NCBI RefSeq assembly: GCF_011030405.1
Contig: NZ_JAAJTJ010000002.1
Location: 1 to 64,000 of the forward strand
Source: Parapedobacter sp. SGR-10
Lineage (GTDB): Bacteria; Bacteroidota; Bacteroidia; Sphingobacteriales; Sphingobacteriaceae
Direction of reading: 5' to 3'
DNA length: 64,000 nt
Shown here: positions 24,280 to 34,585 of the stretch, piece after piece
Layout: the number at the start of each line of letters is the position of its first letter
How positions within the stretch are numbered: the stretch's first letter is position 1
Position numbers and translations under genes: made by a program
The notes under the pieces: generated by a model
The model's input: the letters and a program-made list of their open reading frames with translations, nothing else
The model's database searches: none
What the model was told of the DNA's origin: nothing

Positions 24280-25470
24280 CTACCCCTCCAGTTGCCTCAA
24301 TGCAATATAAGCCATCAGCCCGATACTGATCTCCAAAGCACGCTCGTCTATATCAAATGTAGGGGTATGCACGGCAGAGGTAATACCTTTTTCCTTATTG
24401 CCCGTACCCAAGCGGTAAAAACAGGCGTCATTCTCCTGTGAATAGTAGGCAAAATCCTCTCCCGCAGGCCATAACTCCAAGTCAAGAACATTTTCTTTAC
24501 CCAAATATTCCTCAGCATAAGATTTTGCTTTTGCCGTCAATCGTGGTTCGTTGATAAGAAAAGGATAGCCCTTACGTACTTCGAAGTCGCAGGACGCACC
24601 CATGCTTTCCGCTATTCCCGTAGCAATTTTTTGCATTTTTTGATGGGCTTCAGCTCGCCATTGCTCGTCGAATGTACGGAAAGTACCTTCCATGTACACC
24701 TCATCGGGAATGACATTTGTCGCTCCGTTGCCGATAATCTTTCCCCAGGAGAGCACGGTCGGGATCCGCGGATCCGCAGCCCTGCTGACGACTTGTTGCA
24801 AAGCTGTAATAATCTGTGCTGTAATGGCAATCGGATCTATATTCTGGTGAGGATGTGCTCCATGTCCTCCTCTACCCCTGACAGTCATATAGAGCTCATC
24901 GGTAGAAGCCATATATTGGCCGGATCGAAATCCTACCTTTCCGGCTTCAATAAAAGGCATGACATGTTGGCCAATAACAGCTTGAGGCACGGGATTTTTC
25001 AAGACACCTTCCTTGATCATGATGGAGGCACCTCCGGGCAGTTTTTCCTCTCCCGGTTGGAAAATCAACTTGATTGTCCCACCAAATTCAGATTTCAATT
25101 CCTGTAGGATCTTCGCAACACCCAATAGGGAAGAGGTATGTACATCATGGCCACAAGCGTGCATCACACCCTTATTTTGTGAGCCATAAGACCTTCCTTC
25201 GACCTCGGTAATAGGCAATGCATCCATATCTGCTCGCAAAGCAATAACTTTCTCCGAAGGCTGTTCACCTGTGATTATACCCACCACACCTGTATTGGCC
25301 ATCTCCTGGTACGGAATACCCAAGCTATCCAAAGTTCTTTTGACAAAAGCCGAGGTCTCAAATTCCTCAAAAGATAGTTCGGGATGTCGGTGCAGATGAC
25401 GACGTATTTCTACAGTTTCTCCAAAAAAATCCTTTGCTAATCGGTGTACACGCTCCTTTATATCTGCCAT
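24280..25470 (-). CDS. M20 family metal-dependent amidohydrolase
   Basis: A 396-residue M20D-type peptidase/amidohydrolase (N-acyl-amino-acid or hippurate hydrolase group). Metal-binding segments are visible: HACGHDVHTSSLLG (C106, H108), QPGEEKLPGGASIMIKEG with the catalytic Glu pair, and WPAGEDFAYYSQ with the late Glu-Asp. No signal peptide, so cytoplasmic. It lies 11 bases after the SPOR gene and 5 bases before the TPK-like gene. Exact substrate cannot be told from sequence. Confidence 0.93.
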   Translation of the reverse strand: MADIKERVHRLAKDFFGETVEIRRHLHRHPELSFEEFETSAFVKRTLDSLGIPYQEMANTGVVGIITGEQPSEKVIALRADMDALPITEVEGRSYGSQNKGVMHACGHDVHTSSLLGVAKILQELKSEFGGTIKLIFQPGEEKLPGGASIMIKEGVLKNPVPQAVIGQHVMPFIEAGKVGFRSGQYMASTDELYMTVRGRGGHGAHPHQNIDPIAITAQIITALQQVVSRAADPRIPTVLSWGKIIGNGATNVIPDEVYMEGTFRTFDEQWRAEAHQKMQKIATGIAESMGASCDFEVRKGYPFLINEPRLTAKAKSYAEEYLGKENVLDLELWPAGEDFAYYSQENDACFYRLGTGNKEKGITSAVHTPTFDIDERALEISIGLMAYIALRQLEG

Positions 25471-25481
25471 GATTCAAAAAC

Positions 25482-25937
25482 TTATTCCCAAACCCAAATA
25501 TCCTCTTGAAAAACAAATACATTGCTATATTGCGAACGAAGTATCCGCATAAAATTATTAGCTTCGGATCTGCTTGTAAAATCACCTACTTTCACACGGT
25601 AATTGGGTTCATCATAATTGATGTAACTATCAATATCCTTATATTGATTTCTGAATCGACTCTGCACAGCATAAGCCTCATTACGGTTACTGCCGGCATA
25701 AATCTGTACACGGAAACCTTTTTTCTTGACACGTGTCGCCTTGCTCCGGTCCACGACTCTGGCGCCTAGGCTTACCATAGACGGAGCAACGGGATTGATC
25801 TCATTTTCTGCACGAAAATGCTGTAACAATACAATCAAGGTATCTCTATTCACTTCCACGATCCCTGACTGTTGGGATCTGGCCGCAAAAGAGATACAGA
25901 TACCTGCAAAGCATAAAAGCAACCCCTTGTACAACAT
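25482..25937 (-). CDS. SPOR domain-containing protein
   Basis: A 151-residue protein with a signal peptide (MLYKGLLLCFAGICISFAARSQ) and a C-terminal SPOR domain from about residue 75 (FRVQIYAGSNRNEAYAVQSRF ... YRVKVGDFTSRSEANNFM). SPOR domains bind denuded peptidoglycan glycans at division sites, so a periplasmic envelope role is likely. It is the first gene of a putative SPOR-M20-TPK-like operon. Typical of Bacteroidota. Confidence 0.88.
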   Translation of the reverse strand: MLYKGLLLCFAGICISFAARSQQSGIVEVNRDTLIVLLQHFRAENEINPVAPSMVSLGARVVDRSKATRVKKKGFRVQIYAGSNRNEAYAVQSRFRNQYKDIDSYINYDEPNYRVKVGDFTSRSEANNFMRILRSQYSNVFVFQEDIWVWE

Positions 25938-26039
25938 ACTTTTATTTAAAGTTATACAAATGAAGTAAGTTATGGAGGCGATGTCTGATATTCATCACTA
26001 TATCATCACCTTTATAACCTTCATCACTTTATTCTAATA

Positions 26040-29000
26040 TTATCCATTCTTGCCGTGACAATTCTTATACTTCAAGCCCGAACCACATGGACACTCGTCA
26101 TTGCGGCCTATGGTCTGTTCCTTACGGATCGGCTGAGTGACCTGTTGCTTACGGGTGTCAAAGTCCTCTTCCGACACACCTGTAGGTGAATTTAAATCCT
26201 GTTTTGAAGCAGTCACATTAGCCGGCTGAGCCGCAACAGGACGTGCTTCCTGGATATTTTGAGGTTGCTGTTGTTGTCCCGGAATCTCACCCTTGAACAG
26301 GAAGCTCACAATCTCCTTGTTCATACTGGCCAACATGCTCTTGAACAGATTGAACGCTTCCATCTTATAGATGATGATCGGATCCTTCTGCTCGTACACG
26401 GCATTCTGAACAGATTGTTTCAAATCGTCCATTTCCCGTAAATGTTCTTTCCATGCCTCATCTATCAGAGCAAGAACTATACCTTTTTCAAAAGACCGGA
26501 AAACTTCTGCTCCTTGCGTCTCTACAGCTTTCTTTAAGTTCGTTGCCACCTGTATACCACGGATACCGTCTGTAAAAGGAACAACAATGTTCTCGATGAC
26601 GTCCCCACGCTCCTCCAATACATTAGTCAATACCGGCAAAGTCTGTGCGGCAATATTTTTGGCTTTATTTTCATAGTGTGCTATGACTTGTTGGAAGACT
26701 TTGTCTGTCAACACATCCACACCGCTTGATGTATATTCCTCAGCACTGATCTCCGGATCCACTGCAAAAATACGGATTACTTCAATCTGAAACTCTTCAT
26801 AAGAACCGCTTTCCTTGGCATTGATCACGATATCTTCGACCACATCGTATATGGTATTGTTCAGATCTACGTCGAGGCGTTCGCCAAACAAGGCATTTTT
26901 ACGTTTAGCATAGATGACCGTACGCTGTGAGTTCATGACATCGTCATACTCCAACAAACGCTTACGTATACCAAAGTTGTTTTCCTCAACCTTACGTTGT
27001 GCACGCTCGATGGATTTGGTCAGCATGCTGTGCTGCATGACTTCACCCTCTTCCACACCCATCTTGACCATGATATTGGAAATACGCTCGGAAGCAAACA
27101 AACGCATCAACGGGTCTTCCAGAGAAACGAAGAACTGGGATGAACCCGGGTCTCCCTGACGACCTGCACGACCGCGCAACTGTCTGTCCACACGACGTGA
27201 CTCGTGACGCTCGGTACCGATGATGGCCAAACCTCCGGCTTTGATGACCTCTTCGGTCAATTTGATATCCGTACCACGACCAGCCATATTGGTCGCAATT
27301 GTCACCTGTCCCGGACGACCTGCCTCAGCAACGATATCCGCTTCTTTTTGGTGAAGCTTAGCATTCAAGACATTGTGCTTGATACCGCGCAGTTTCAGCA
27401 TACGGCTCAGCAATTCGGAGATTTCGACCGATGTCGTACCCACCAACACCGGGCGGCCTTGTTCGGTCAGGTTTTGAATCTCCTGGGCTACAGCATTATA
27501 TTTCTCCCGTGCCGTGCGGTAGATCAGATCCTGTCTGTCATCTCTTGCAATAGGCTTGTTGGTCGGTATTTCGACCACATCCAATTTATATATTTCCCAA
27601 AGCTCGCCAGCTTCCGTAGACGCTGTACCCGTCATACCGGCGAGCTTGTGATACATACGGAAGTAGTTTTGTAGCGTAATGGTCGCGTAAGTCTGCGTTG
27701 CATCCTCTACCTTCACGTTTTCTTTAGCCTCTATCGCCTGGTGCAAACCATCTGAATAGCGACGGCCATCCATGATACGGCCTGTCTGCTCATCGACGAT
27801 CTTGACCTTACCTTCGTCCACAATATACTGATCGTCACGCTCAAACAGGGTATAGGCTTTCAACAGTTGGTTGATCGAGTGGATACGCTCGGCTTTGACC
27901 GAATAATCACGCAACAACTCTTCTTTTTTCGCGGCTTTTTCTTCCAAAGAAGCTTCTGATTTTTCGATTTCGGCAATCTCCGTACCTACATCGGGCAGGA
28001 TGAAGAAGCTCGGATCCTCTCCCGAAGCCGTAATCAGTTCAATACCTTTTTCGGTCAATTCTACCTGGTTGTTTTTCTCGTCGATGACAAAGAACAATTC
28101 CTTATCCGCCTTTGGCATGTGACGGTTTTGCTCTTGCATATAGTAGTTTTCAACCTTTTGCAAAACCTGACGGTGATTGCTCTCGCTGAGGAACTTGATC
28201 AGTGCCTTATTTTTGGGAAGACCACGATACGAACGCAAGAGTGCCAAACCTCCTCCCTCTACATCGGTATCACCTGCAGCAATAGCTTTCTTGGCTTCGT
28301 TGAATACCGTATTGATGTAAGCTTTCTGTGCATTGACCAGTCTTTCTATCCTTGGTTTCAGTTGATAGAACTCATGTTCATCCCCCTTAGGAATAGGGCC
28401 GGAGATAATCAATGGTGTACGTGCATCATCGATCAATACCGAGTCTACCTCATCGATCATGGCAAAATGCAGTTTACCCTGTACCAATGAATCCGGAGTC
28501 TGTGTCATATTGTCACGTAGGTAGTCAAAACCAAACTCATTGTTCGTACCATAGACGACATCCGACTTGTACGCATTGCGACGTTGCGGAGAGTTTGGTT
28601 GATGTTTGTCTATACAGTCTACGCTCAGCCCATGGAACTCAAACAGTGGACCATTCCACTCCGAGTCACGCTTGGCCAGATAATCGTTGACCGTGACGAT
28701 ATGTACACCTTTACCCGACAAAGCATTGAGATAAGTCGGCAATGTACCTACTAATGTCTTACCTTCACCTGTCGACATCTCGGCAATTTTACCTTGATGC
28801 AGCACGATACCACCGATGAGCTGTACATCGTAGTGAACCATATTCCAGGTCACTTCCGTACCTGCTGCTGTCCATGTATTGGACCAAAGCGCTTTATCAC
28901 CCTCAATTTTCACATTTGGCTTGCGTGCTGCCAAATCTCGGTCAAAATCTGAAGCCGTAACCTCCACAACAGGATTTTCGGTAAAACGACGGGCGGTTTC

Positions 29001-29345
29001 TTTTACGACGGCAAAAGCCTCGGGCAGAATCTCTGATAAGATTTCTTCCAGCTTCTTGTCTCTGTCCTTGTTTAATTTGTCGATTTTTTCGTAGATGGCG
29101 GTTTTTGTCGACATATCGACCGACTCTTCTTCCGCCTGTACTTTCAACGTATCGATTTCGGTATCGATCTCCTGTAGATATTCTTGTATACGTTTCTTGA
29201 AATCCAGGGTTTTGGCACGCAGCTCATCGTTGCTTATTCCGGTTAGCTTGCTATACTCTTCTTTGATTTGTTCGACGATCGGTTGTATAGCTTTGATGTC
29301 ACGCTCGGACTTGCTACCAAAAAGTTTGCTTAAAAATTTGAACAT
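26040..29345 (-). CDS. secA: Preprotein translocase ATPase SecA
   Basis: The motor of the Sec system. From the ATG at 29345 the protein has about 1101 residues and opens [16 protein letters not shown]; codons upstream to 29387 are not part of the family. Walker A STGEGKT (191-197) and [20 protein letters not shown] are present. The C-terminal zinc motif ([14 protein letters not shown]) binds SecB or lipids. Length exceeds the roughly 900 residues of E. coli SecA because of the insertions common in Bacteroidota. Monocistronic. Confidence 0.98.
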   Translation of the reverse strand: MFKFLSKLFGSKSERDIKAIQPIVEQIKEEYSKLTGISNDELRAKTLDFKKRIQEYLQEIDTEIDTLKVQAEEESVDMSTKTAIYEKIDKLNKDRDKKLEEILSEILPEAFAVVKETARRFTENPVVEVTASDFDRDLAARKPNVKIEGDKALWSNTWTAAGTEVTWNMVHYDVQLIGGIVLHQGKIAEMSTGEGKTLVGTLPTYLNALSGKGVHIVTVNDYLAKRDSEWNGPLFEFHGLSVDCIDKHQPNSPQRRNAYKSDVVYGTNNEFGFDYLRDNMTQTPDSLVQGKLHFAMIDEVDSVLIDDARTPLIISGPIPKGDEHEFYQLKPRIERLVNAQKAYINTVFNEAKKAIAAGDTDVEGGGLALLRSYRGLPKNKALIKFLSESNHRQVLQKVENYYMQEQNRHMPKADKELFFVIDEKNNQVELTEKGIELITASGEDPSFFILPDVGTEIAEIEKSEASLEEKAAKKEELLRDYSVKAERIHSINQLLKAYTLFERDDQYIVDEGKVKIVDEQTGRIMDGRRYSDGLHQAIEAKENVKVEDATQTYATITLQNYFRMYHKLAGMTGTASTEAGELWEIYKLDVVEIPTNKPIARDDRQDLIYRTAREKYNAVAQEIQNLTEQGRPVLVGTTSVEISELLSRMLKLRGIKHNVLNAKLHQKEADIVAEAGRPGQVTIATNMAGRGTDIKLTEEVIKAGGLAIIGTERHESRRVDRQLRGRAGRQGDPGSSQFFVSLEDPLMRLFASERISNIMVKMGVEEGEVMQHSMLTKSIERAQRKVEENNFGIRKRLLEYDDVMNSQRTVIYAKRKNALFGERLDVDLNNTIYDVVEDIVINAKESGSYEEFQIEVIRIFAVDPEISAEEYTSSGVDVLTDKVFQQVIAHYENKAKNIAAQTLPVLTNVLEERGDVIENIVVPFTDGIRGIQVATNLKKAVETQGAEVFRSFEKGIVLALIDEAWKEHLREMDDLKQSVQNAVYEQKDPIIIYKMEAFNLFKSMLASMNKEIVSFLFKGEIPGQQQQPQNIQEARPVAAQPANVTASKQDLNSPTGVSEEDFDTRKQQVTQPIRKEQTIGRNDECPCGSGLKYKNCHGKNG

Positions 29346-29542
29346 AATATTTTTTATCTCTTCTTTTTTGTACAAAATGAAGTCCAAAAATAGAGAACGG
29401 ACATTTTGACACTAACGGGCAAATTTAGTTATTCGAAATGATATCTAACAGGTTCGTCCTATTTTTTTTACTTAAAATGTTTGTTGTGTTTTCGCTAGGC
29501 ACTTGCACAGTTTGGTTTTGTGCTTACAGTTAAAATCACAGC

Positions 29543-30391
29543 TCATCCACCGATTAAATCTTGAAACCCCTCCAACAATCCCTGTATCTTCTGTTCATCT
29601 GTACCGCGAAAGCTCCGCAACAGCATCTCCATTGGGATATTGCCTACTAAAGCATCTTGTGCAAACGGACAGCCTCCATAGCCCATAAGCGCACCTTCAA
29701 AAATACGGCATCCTGCTTCATAGCCTGCCTCTATCTTCAAGAGTGCATTTTCTGGTCTGCTGTGCAAATGCAGGCTCAATTCCCAATCGGGAAAAGTATG
29801 CCGGACAAGAGTAAATAACATCTTGATGTCCTCCGGTGAGGCTTCGGATGTGGTATCGGCAATCGAAAACCGTGTGATTCCCAAGTCGGAAAGCCTTTCC
29901 ATCCATTCCAATACCACATCCGTACTCCATGGATCACCATACGGATTGCCAAAAGCCATAGAAATGTACATGACCAGTTCTTGCGAGCCCGATGCCATAT
30001 AGCTTTTAATATTTTCCACCCGCCGAAACGATTGCTCGATCGTGGAGTTGGCATTTCGCTGCTGAAAGGTCTCCGATATGGAAAAAGGATAACCCAAGAA
30101 GTCGATTTGATCAAAAGGAGCAGCGGTCTCAGCCCCCCTTTCATTGGCAATAATGGCCAACAGCTTGGTCGTACTATTCTTTTCAATACTTTCCAGCACC
30201 TTTGCCGTGTCCTGCATCTGCGGAACAGCCTTTGCAGAAACAAAACTTCCGAAATCAATACAATCGAACGCATGGCTGCGCATCAATTGGTTGATGTACG
30301 TTGTCTTTTTTTCCGTGGGGATAAAATGTGTAATACCTTGGATGGCATCCCGTGGACACTCCACCAATTGTACTTTTTCGTTATTGGACAT
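29543..30391 (-). CDS. mvaB: Hydroxymethylglutaryl-CoA lyase
   Basis: Cleaves HMG-CoA to acetyl-CoA and acetoacetate, the last step of leucine catabolism. The 282-residue sequence has VECPRDAIQ (the EVSPRDGLQ signature in variant form), SLHLHSRPENALLK (the HxH metal site), and GALMGYGGCPFAQDALVGN with the catalytic Cys of the GGCP loop. Start overlaps the end of the acyl-CoA dehydrogenase by 11 bases, so the two are an operon. The D-A and other changes in the first signature are not unusual within the family. Confidence 0.9.
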   Translation of the reverse strand: MSNNEKVQLVECPRDAIQGITHFIPTEKKTTYINQLMRSHAFDCIDFGSFVSAKAVPQMQDTAKVLESIEKNSTTKLLAIIANERGAETAAPFDQIDFLGYPFSISETFQQRNANSTIEQSFRRVENIKSYMASGSQELVMYISMAFGNPYGDPWSTDVVLEWMERLSDLGITRFSIADTTSEASPEDIKMLFTLVRHTFPDWELSLHLHSRPENALLKIEAGYEAGCRIFEGALMGYGGCPFAQDALVGNIPMEMLLRSFRGTDEQKIQGLLEGFQDLIGG

Positions 30392-31535
30392 CTTTCCTAA
30401 TCTCCCTGGCTATAACCATTTTTTGTATCGCACTGGTTCCTTCACCAATAGTACACAATTTTGCATCCCGAAAATATTTTTCCGCCGGATAATCCTTCGT
30501 AAAACCATATCCACCATGGATCTGCACACTCTGATTGGACACTTCCACAGCAACTTCGGACGCGTAATACTTGGCCATCGCACTTTCCTTGGTCACTTTC
30601 TGATCTGTATCTTTCAAATACCCCGCCCGACGTATCAACAGTTCCGAAGCATCTATTTTGGAGGCCATGTCGGCCAATGTAAATGCCACATCCTGAAAAT
30701 CAAAAATCTTCTGATTAAACTGTTCACGTTCATTCGCGTAGCGCAATGCACATTCGTACGCCCCCCGAGCGATGCCCAGTGACAATGCAGCAATGGAAAT
30801 ACGCCCACCATCCAACAGTTTCAGGGCTTGGATAAATCCGTCGCCTACCTTACCGATAATCTGGTTTTTGTGCACCCGGCAATTATCAAAAAACAAACTA
30901 GCTGTTTCGGAAGCCCGCATACCCAATTTGTTTATTTTTTGGCCTGCTGTAAATCCCTCCATGCCTTTTTCCAGCAGAAAGGCCGTAACTCCATGTTTGT
31001 CTCCTTTCTCGCCCGTACGGGCCATCACGACAAATACATCCGCACTAATGGCATGGGTAATAAACGTTTTGGAACCGTTGATGACGAAATAGTCGTCGTC
31101 CTGCACTGCTGTAGTCGCTAGCCCTCCTGCATCCGATCCCGAACCTGTTTCCGTCAAACCCCAAGCACCTATCCATTCTGCCGTAGCCAATTTGGGCAAG
31201 TACTTTTCTTTTTGCTCTTCATTGGCAAAGGAAAGGATATGGTTAGTACACAGAGAATTGTGGGCAGCCAAAGAAAGCCCTATTGAGCCACAGACTTTTG
31301 ATATTTCATCCAAAATGGTAATATATTCTTGATAATCAAGACCTGCACCGTTGTATTTTTCCGGCACCAGTATGCCCATAAAACCATATTCGCCCATTTT
31401 CTTGAACAACTCTACCGGAAAATATTGTTTTTCGTCCCATTCCATCACATAGGGTTTGATATGTGTATTTGCAAAATCCCTTGCACTTCTTTGAACCAAA
31501 ACCTGCTGTTCGTCCTCCTGTATATTGAATACCAT
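30381..31535 (-). CDS. Acyl-CoA dehydrogenase (short/branched-chain)
   Basis: A 384-residue FAD enzyme oxidising acyl-CoA to enoyl-CoA. Signatures: GAWGLTETGSGSDAGG (FAD/substrate binding), QIHGGYGFTKDYPAEKYFRDAK, and CTIGEGTSAIQKM. The catalytic base sits in the last motif (E365 in IGEGTS), as in SCAD/MCAD/short-branched-chain enzymes. Isovaleryl-CoA dehydrogenase has Ala there (GAGTSE) and a different base. Context with HMG-CoA lyase and a carboxylase beta subunit still points to branched-chain amino acid breakdown. Exact substrate is unproven. Confidence 0.9.
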   Translation of the reverse strand: MVFNIQEDEQQVLVQRSARDFANTHIKPYVMEWDEKQYFPVELFKKMGEYGFMGILVPEKYNGAGLDYQEYITILDEISKVCGSIGLSLAAHNSLCTNHILSFANEEQKEKYLPKLATAEWIGAWGLTETGSGSDAGGLATTAVQDDDYFVINGSKTFITHAISADVFVVMARTGEKGDKHGVTAFLLEKGMEGFTAGQKINKLGMRASETASLFFDNCRVHKNQIIGKVGDGFIQALKLLDGGRISIAALSLGIARGAYECALRYANEREQFNQKIFDFQDVAFTLADMASKIDASELLIRRAGYLKDTDQKVTKESAMAKYYASEVAVEVSNQSVQIHGGYGFTKDYPAEKYFRDAKLCTIGEGTSAIQKMVIAREIRKDVQ

Positions 31536-31702
31536 AATCTGTAAGTTTATCCTTCTTTATGAAAAATACAAAAAACCTTCCGTATTTTGAAAGATTTTTA
31601 TTTTTCATATACAAAACAATCCTGCTATTGAAAAGTTTTAAATAACATAGGCAGGGCTTTTTTAATTCGGTATCTTTGGTATTGCGCTTAAATAAACCAC
31701 AT

Positions 31703-33310
31703 ATGGAAAATCTACTCAACATACTCAAGAGCAAGCACGAAAAACTCTTTCTCGGAGGTGGTATAGACAAAATCGAAAAGCACAAGAAAAAAGGCAAAAT
31801 GACTGCTTGGGAACGTATTGTCTATCTTTTGGATGAGGATAGACCCTATGTAGAAATTGGTGCTTTTGCCGGAGACGGTATGTATGAGGAGCAGGGTGGC
31901 TGTCCGAATGGGGGAGTAGTAGTCGTGATGGGTTATGTCAAAAACAGGCTGTGTGTCATTGTCTCCAACGATGCCACGGTAAAAGCTGGCGCTTGGTTTC
32001 CGATTACAGGCAAAAAGAACCTGCGGGCCCAAGAAATTGCTATGGAAAACCACCTTCCCATCATTTACCTTGTCGATAGTGCCGGTGTGTACCTACCTAT
32101 GCAGGAGAAAATTTTTCCCGACAAGGAGCACTTTGGCCGTATATTCCGAAACAATGCCAAAATCTCGGCCATGGGCATTCCACAGATTTCTGCCATTATG
32201 GGGCCTTGTGTGGCCGGTGGTGCCTATCTGCCGATCATGTCCGACTATGCCCTGATTGTCGAAGGCACTGGTTCTGTTTTCCTAGCCGGTCCGTATCTTG
32301 TAAAATCGTCCATAGGCGAAGTGGTCGACAATGAAACATTGGGAGGGGCAACCACCCATTGTGAAATATCAGGCGTCACGGACAACAAATATCCTAACGA
32401 CGAGCGTTGTCTCGACGCCATCAAAAATATCGTGGACAAATTTGGCGAAACCGACAAAAACCAATTTTCCCGTATAGCAAGCAAAGAACCCGAATATCCA
32501 CACACTCGGATCTACAAGCTCTTGCCCGAAGACCGTCTAAAGCCTTATAATATGCTCGACATCCTAAAAGCTATTGTGGACAAGAGTTCGCTCGAAGAAT
32601 ATAAAAAAGACTACGGCAAAACATTGATTTGTGCCCTGGCGCGCATCGATGGCTGGGCGGTAGGCATCGTGGCCAATCAACGGGAAATTGTCAAAGCCAA
32701 AAAACCCGGCAGTACCTCCGAAATGCAGATGGGCGGTGTGATCTATTCCGATTCTGCAGACAAGGCCGCCCGATTTATCATGAACTGCAATCAACAGAAG
32801 ATCCCGCTGGTATTTTTTCAAGACGTGACCGGATTTATGGTCGGCTCGCGCTCAGAACATGGGGGAATCATTAAAGACGGCGCCAAAATGGTCAACGTAA
32901 TGGCCAATTCGGTCGTTCCAAAATTCACGTTCATCATCGGAAACAGCTATGGTGCCGGCAACTATGCCATGTGTGGCAAAGCTTACGACCCTCGACTGAT
33001 ATATGCCTGGCCCACAGCACAAATCGCAGTGATGAGCGGCGCATCGGCCGGAAAAACCCTGCTACAGATACAGGAAACAGCACTCAAAGCAAAAGGCGTG
33101 TCCCTATCCGAAGAAGAAAAAAACCAATTGCTTTCTAAAATCAAACAACAATACAATGCACAGTTAAGCCCCTACTATGCTGCCGCCCGTCTTTGGGTTG
33201 ATGGAGTCATCGATCCCAAAGAAACCCGAAAAATCATTTCTATGGGAATAGAAGCCGCCAACCACAATCCAAATATGGAAAAATATAATGTCGGAGTGCT
33301 ACAGGTATAA
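31703..33310 (+). CDS. Acyl-CoA carboxylase beta subunit (methylcrotonyl-CoA type)
   Basis: A carboxyltransferase of 535 residues from the ATG at 31703, the normal size for MCC/PCC beta subunits; a TTG start at 31676 is less likely. ACC-type carboxyltransferase motifs are seen: MGPCVAGGAYLPIMSDY, FLAGPYLVK, LGGATTHCEISGV, and GNSYGAGNYAMCGKAY. The HMG-CoA lyase and acyl-CoA dehydrogenase next door support methylcrotonyl-CoA over propionyl-CoA. The biotin-carrying alpha subunit is not in the window. Divergent from the dehydrogenase operon with a 167-base gap. Confidence 0.85.
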   Translation: MENLLNILKSKHEKLFLGGGIDKIEKHKKKGKMTAWERIVYLLDEDRPYVEIGAFAGDGMYEEQGGCPNGGVVVVMGYVKNRLCVIVSNDATVKAGAWFPITGKKNLRAQEIAMENHLPIIYLVDSAGVYLPMQEKIFPDKEHFGRIFRNNAKISAMGIPQISAIMGPCVAGGAYLPIMSDYALIVEGTGSVFLAGPYLVKSSIGEVVDNETLGGATTHCEISGVTDNKYPNDERCLDAIKNIVDKFGETDKNQFSRIASKEPEYPHTRIYKLLPEDRLKPYNMLDILKAIVDKSSLEEYKKDYGKTLICALARIDGWAVGIVANQREIVKAKKPGSTSEMQMGGVIYSDSADKAARFIMNCNQQKIPLVFFQDVTGFMVGSRSEHGGIIKDGAKMVNVMANSVVPKFTFIIGNSYGAGNYAMCGKAYDPRLIYAWPTAQIAVMSGASAGKTLLQIQETALKAKGVSLSEEEKNQLLSKIKQQYNAQLSPYYAAARLWVDGVIDPKETRKIISMGIEAANHNPNMEKYNVGVLQV

Positions 33311-33344
33311 TAACTCCATAAAAGTAAGTCGGATATGATAAAAA

Positions 33345-34577
33345 CTAACTCTTCATAAACTCAGTCAACGATCGGTCAATAATAGCTACACTATCCAAGA
33401 TCTGTGGCTCTGTCATCAGCAATGGGGGAGCAAAACGAATGATATTTCCATGCGTTGGCTTGGCCAATAATCCATTGTCCCGCATCTTCAAACAGATATT
33501 CCAGGCTGCTTCGGGGTCTGAATGTTCAATTTCAATAGCATTCAACAGTCCTTTACCTCTTATATCTATTATGAAACCATAATTTAGTTTTTTGAGTTCT
33601 TGACGCAGTAAATTTCCCGTTTTTTCAGCATTTTCAGCCAAATTCTCGTCCTTCAGCACCTGTAAGGCGACAGTAGCTATACTACATGCCAGTGGGTTTC
33701 CGCCGTAGGTAGATCCATGTTCGCCCGGTTTGATAGTCAGCATAATGTCGTCATCTGCCAAAACAGCCGAAATAGGAAAAGTACCGCCACTCAGTGCTTT
33801 TCCTAAAATAAGAATATCGGGTCTCACATTTTCATGATCGCAGGCCAACATTTTCCCCGTACGACAAAGTCCGGTTTGTATTTCATCAGCAATAAAAAGT
33901 ATATTTTTGCTTTTACAGAGCGCTGCCACCTGCTTCAAATATCCCTCATCGGGGACAATAACACCTGCTTCTCCCTGTATGGGCTCGACCATGAATGCCG
34001 CTACATCCTTGTCCTCCAACACTTTTTCCAAGGCTTCGATATCATTGTATTCAACTGACACAAATCCGGGCATATAGGGTCCAAACTGATGATAACTGAT
34101 CGGATCGGACGAAGATGAGATAGCCGCAAGCGTCCGTCCCCAAAAATTGTTCTTTGCAAATACAATCTTTGCCCGGTTTTCGGGAATACCCTTTTTCACA
34201 TAGCCCCAACGTCTTGCCAGCTTAATAGCCGTCTCTCCACCTTCTACACCTGTGTTCATCGGCAAAACTTTATCGTATGAGAAATATTGTGTGATATATT
34301 TCTCGTATTCGCCCAATTTATTGTTGTAAAAAGCACGAGAAGTCAGTGTCAGCTCCTGTGCCTGCGCTATTAAAGCTTCTACAATACGAGGATGACAGTG
34401 TCCCTGGTTTACAGCCGAATAGCCACTTAGAAAATCATAGTATTGCTTGCCTTCCACATCCCAAACATGTACACCTTTACCTTTTTTCAGTACAACAGGA
34501 AGAGGATGATAATTGTGTGCACCATACCGATGCTCCAAATCCATAAAATATGTTGATAAGTCTTTTTCTGTGTTCAT
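33345..34577 (-). CDS. rocD: Ornithine aminotransferase
   Basis: A 410-residue class-III PLP aminotransferase that converts ornithine to glutamate semialdehyde. The PLP lysine is K260 in [27 protein letters not shown] precedes it, and [18 protein letters not shown] and [11 protein letters not shown] are further signatures. Length and motifs match bacterial OAT better than acetylornithine or GABA aminotransferases, though these cannot be excluded entirely. The start is 8 bases after the acetoacetate-CoA ligase gene, so the two are co-transcribed. Confidence 0.92.
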   Translation of the reverse strand: MNTEKDLSTYFMDLEHRYGAHNYHPLPVVLKKGKGVHVWDVEGKQYYDFLSGYSAVNQGHCHPRIVEALIAQAQELTLTSRAFYNNKLGEYEKYITQYFSYDKVLPMNTGVEGGETAIKLARRWGYVKKGIPENRAKIVFAKNNFWGRTLAAISSSSDPISYHQFGPYMPGFVSVEYNDIEALEKVLEDKDVAAFMVEPIQGEAGVIVPDEGYLKQVAALCKSKNILFIADEIQTGLCRTGKMLACDHENVRPDILILGKALSGGTFPISAVLADDDIMLTIKPGEHGSTYGGNPLACSIATVALQVLKDENLAENAEKTGNLLRQELKKLNYGFIIDIRGKGLLNAIEIEHSDPEAAWNICLKMRDNGLLAKPTHGNIIRFAPPLLMTEPQILDSVAIIDRSLTEFMKS

Positions 34578-34585
34578 ATCGAAAT

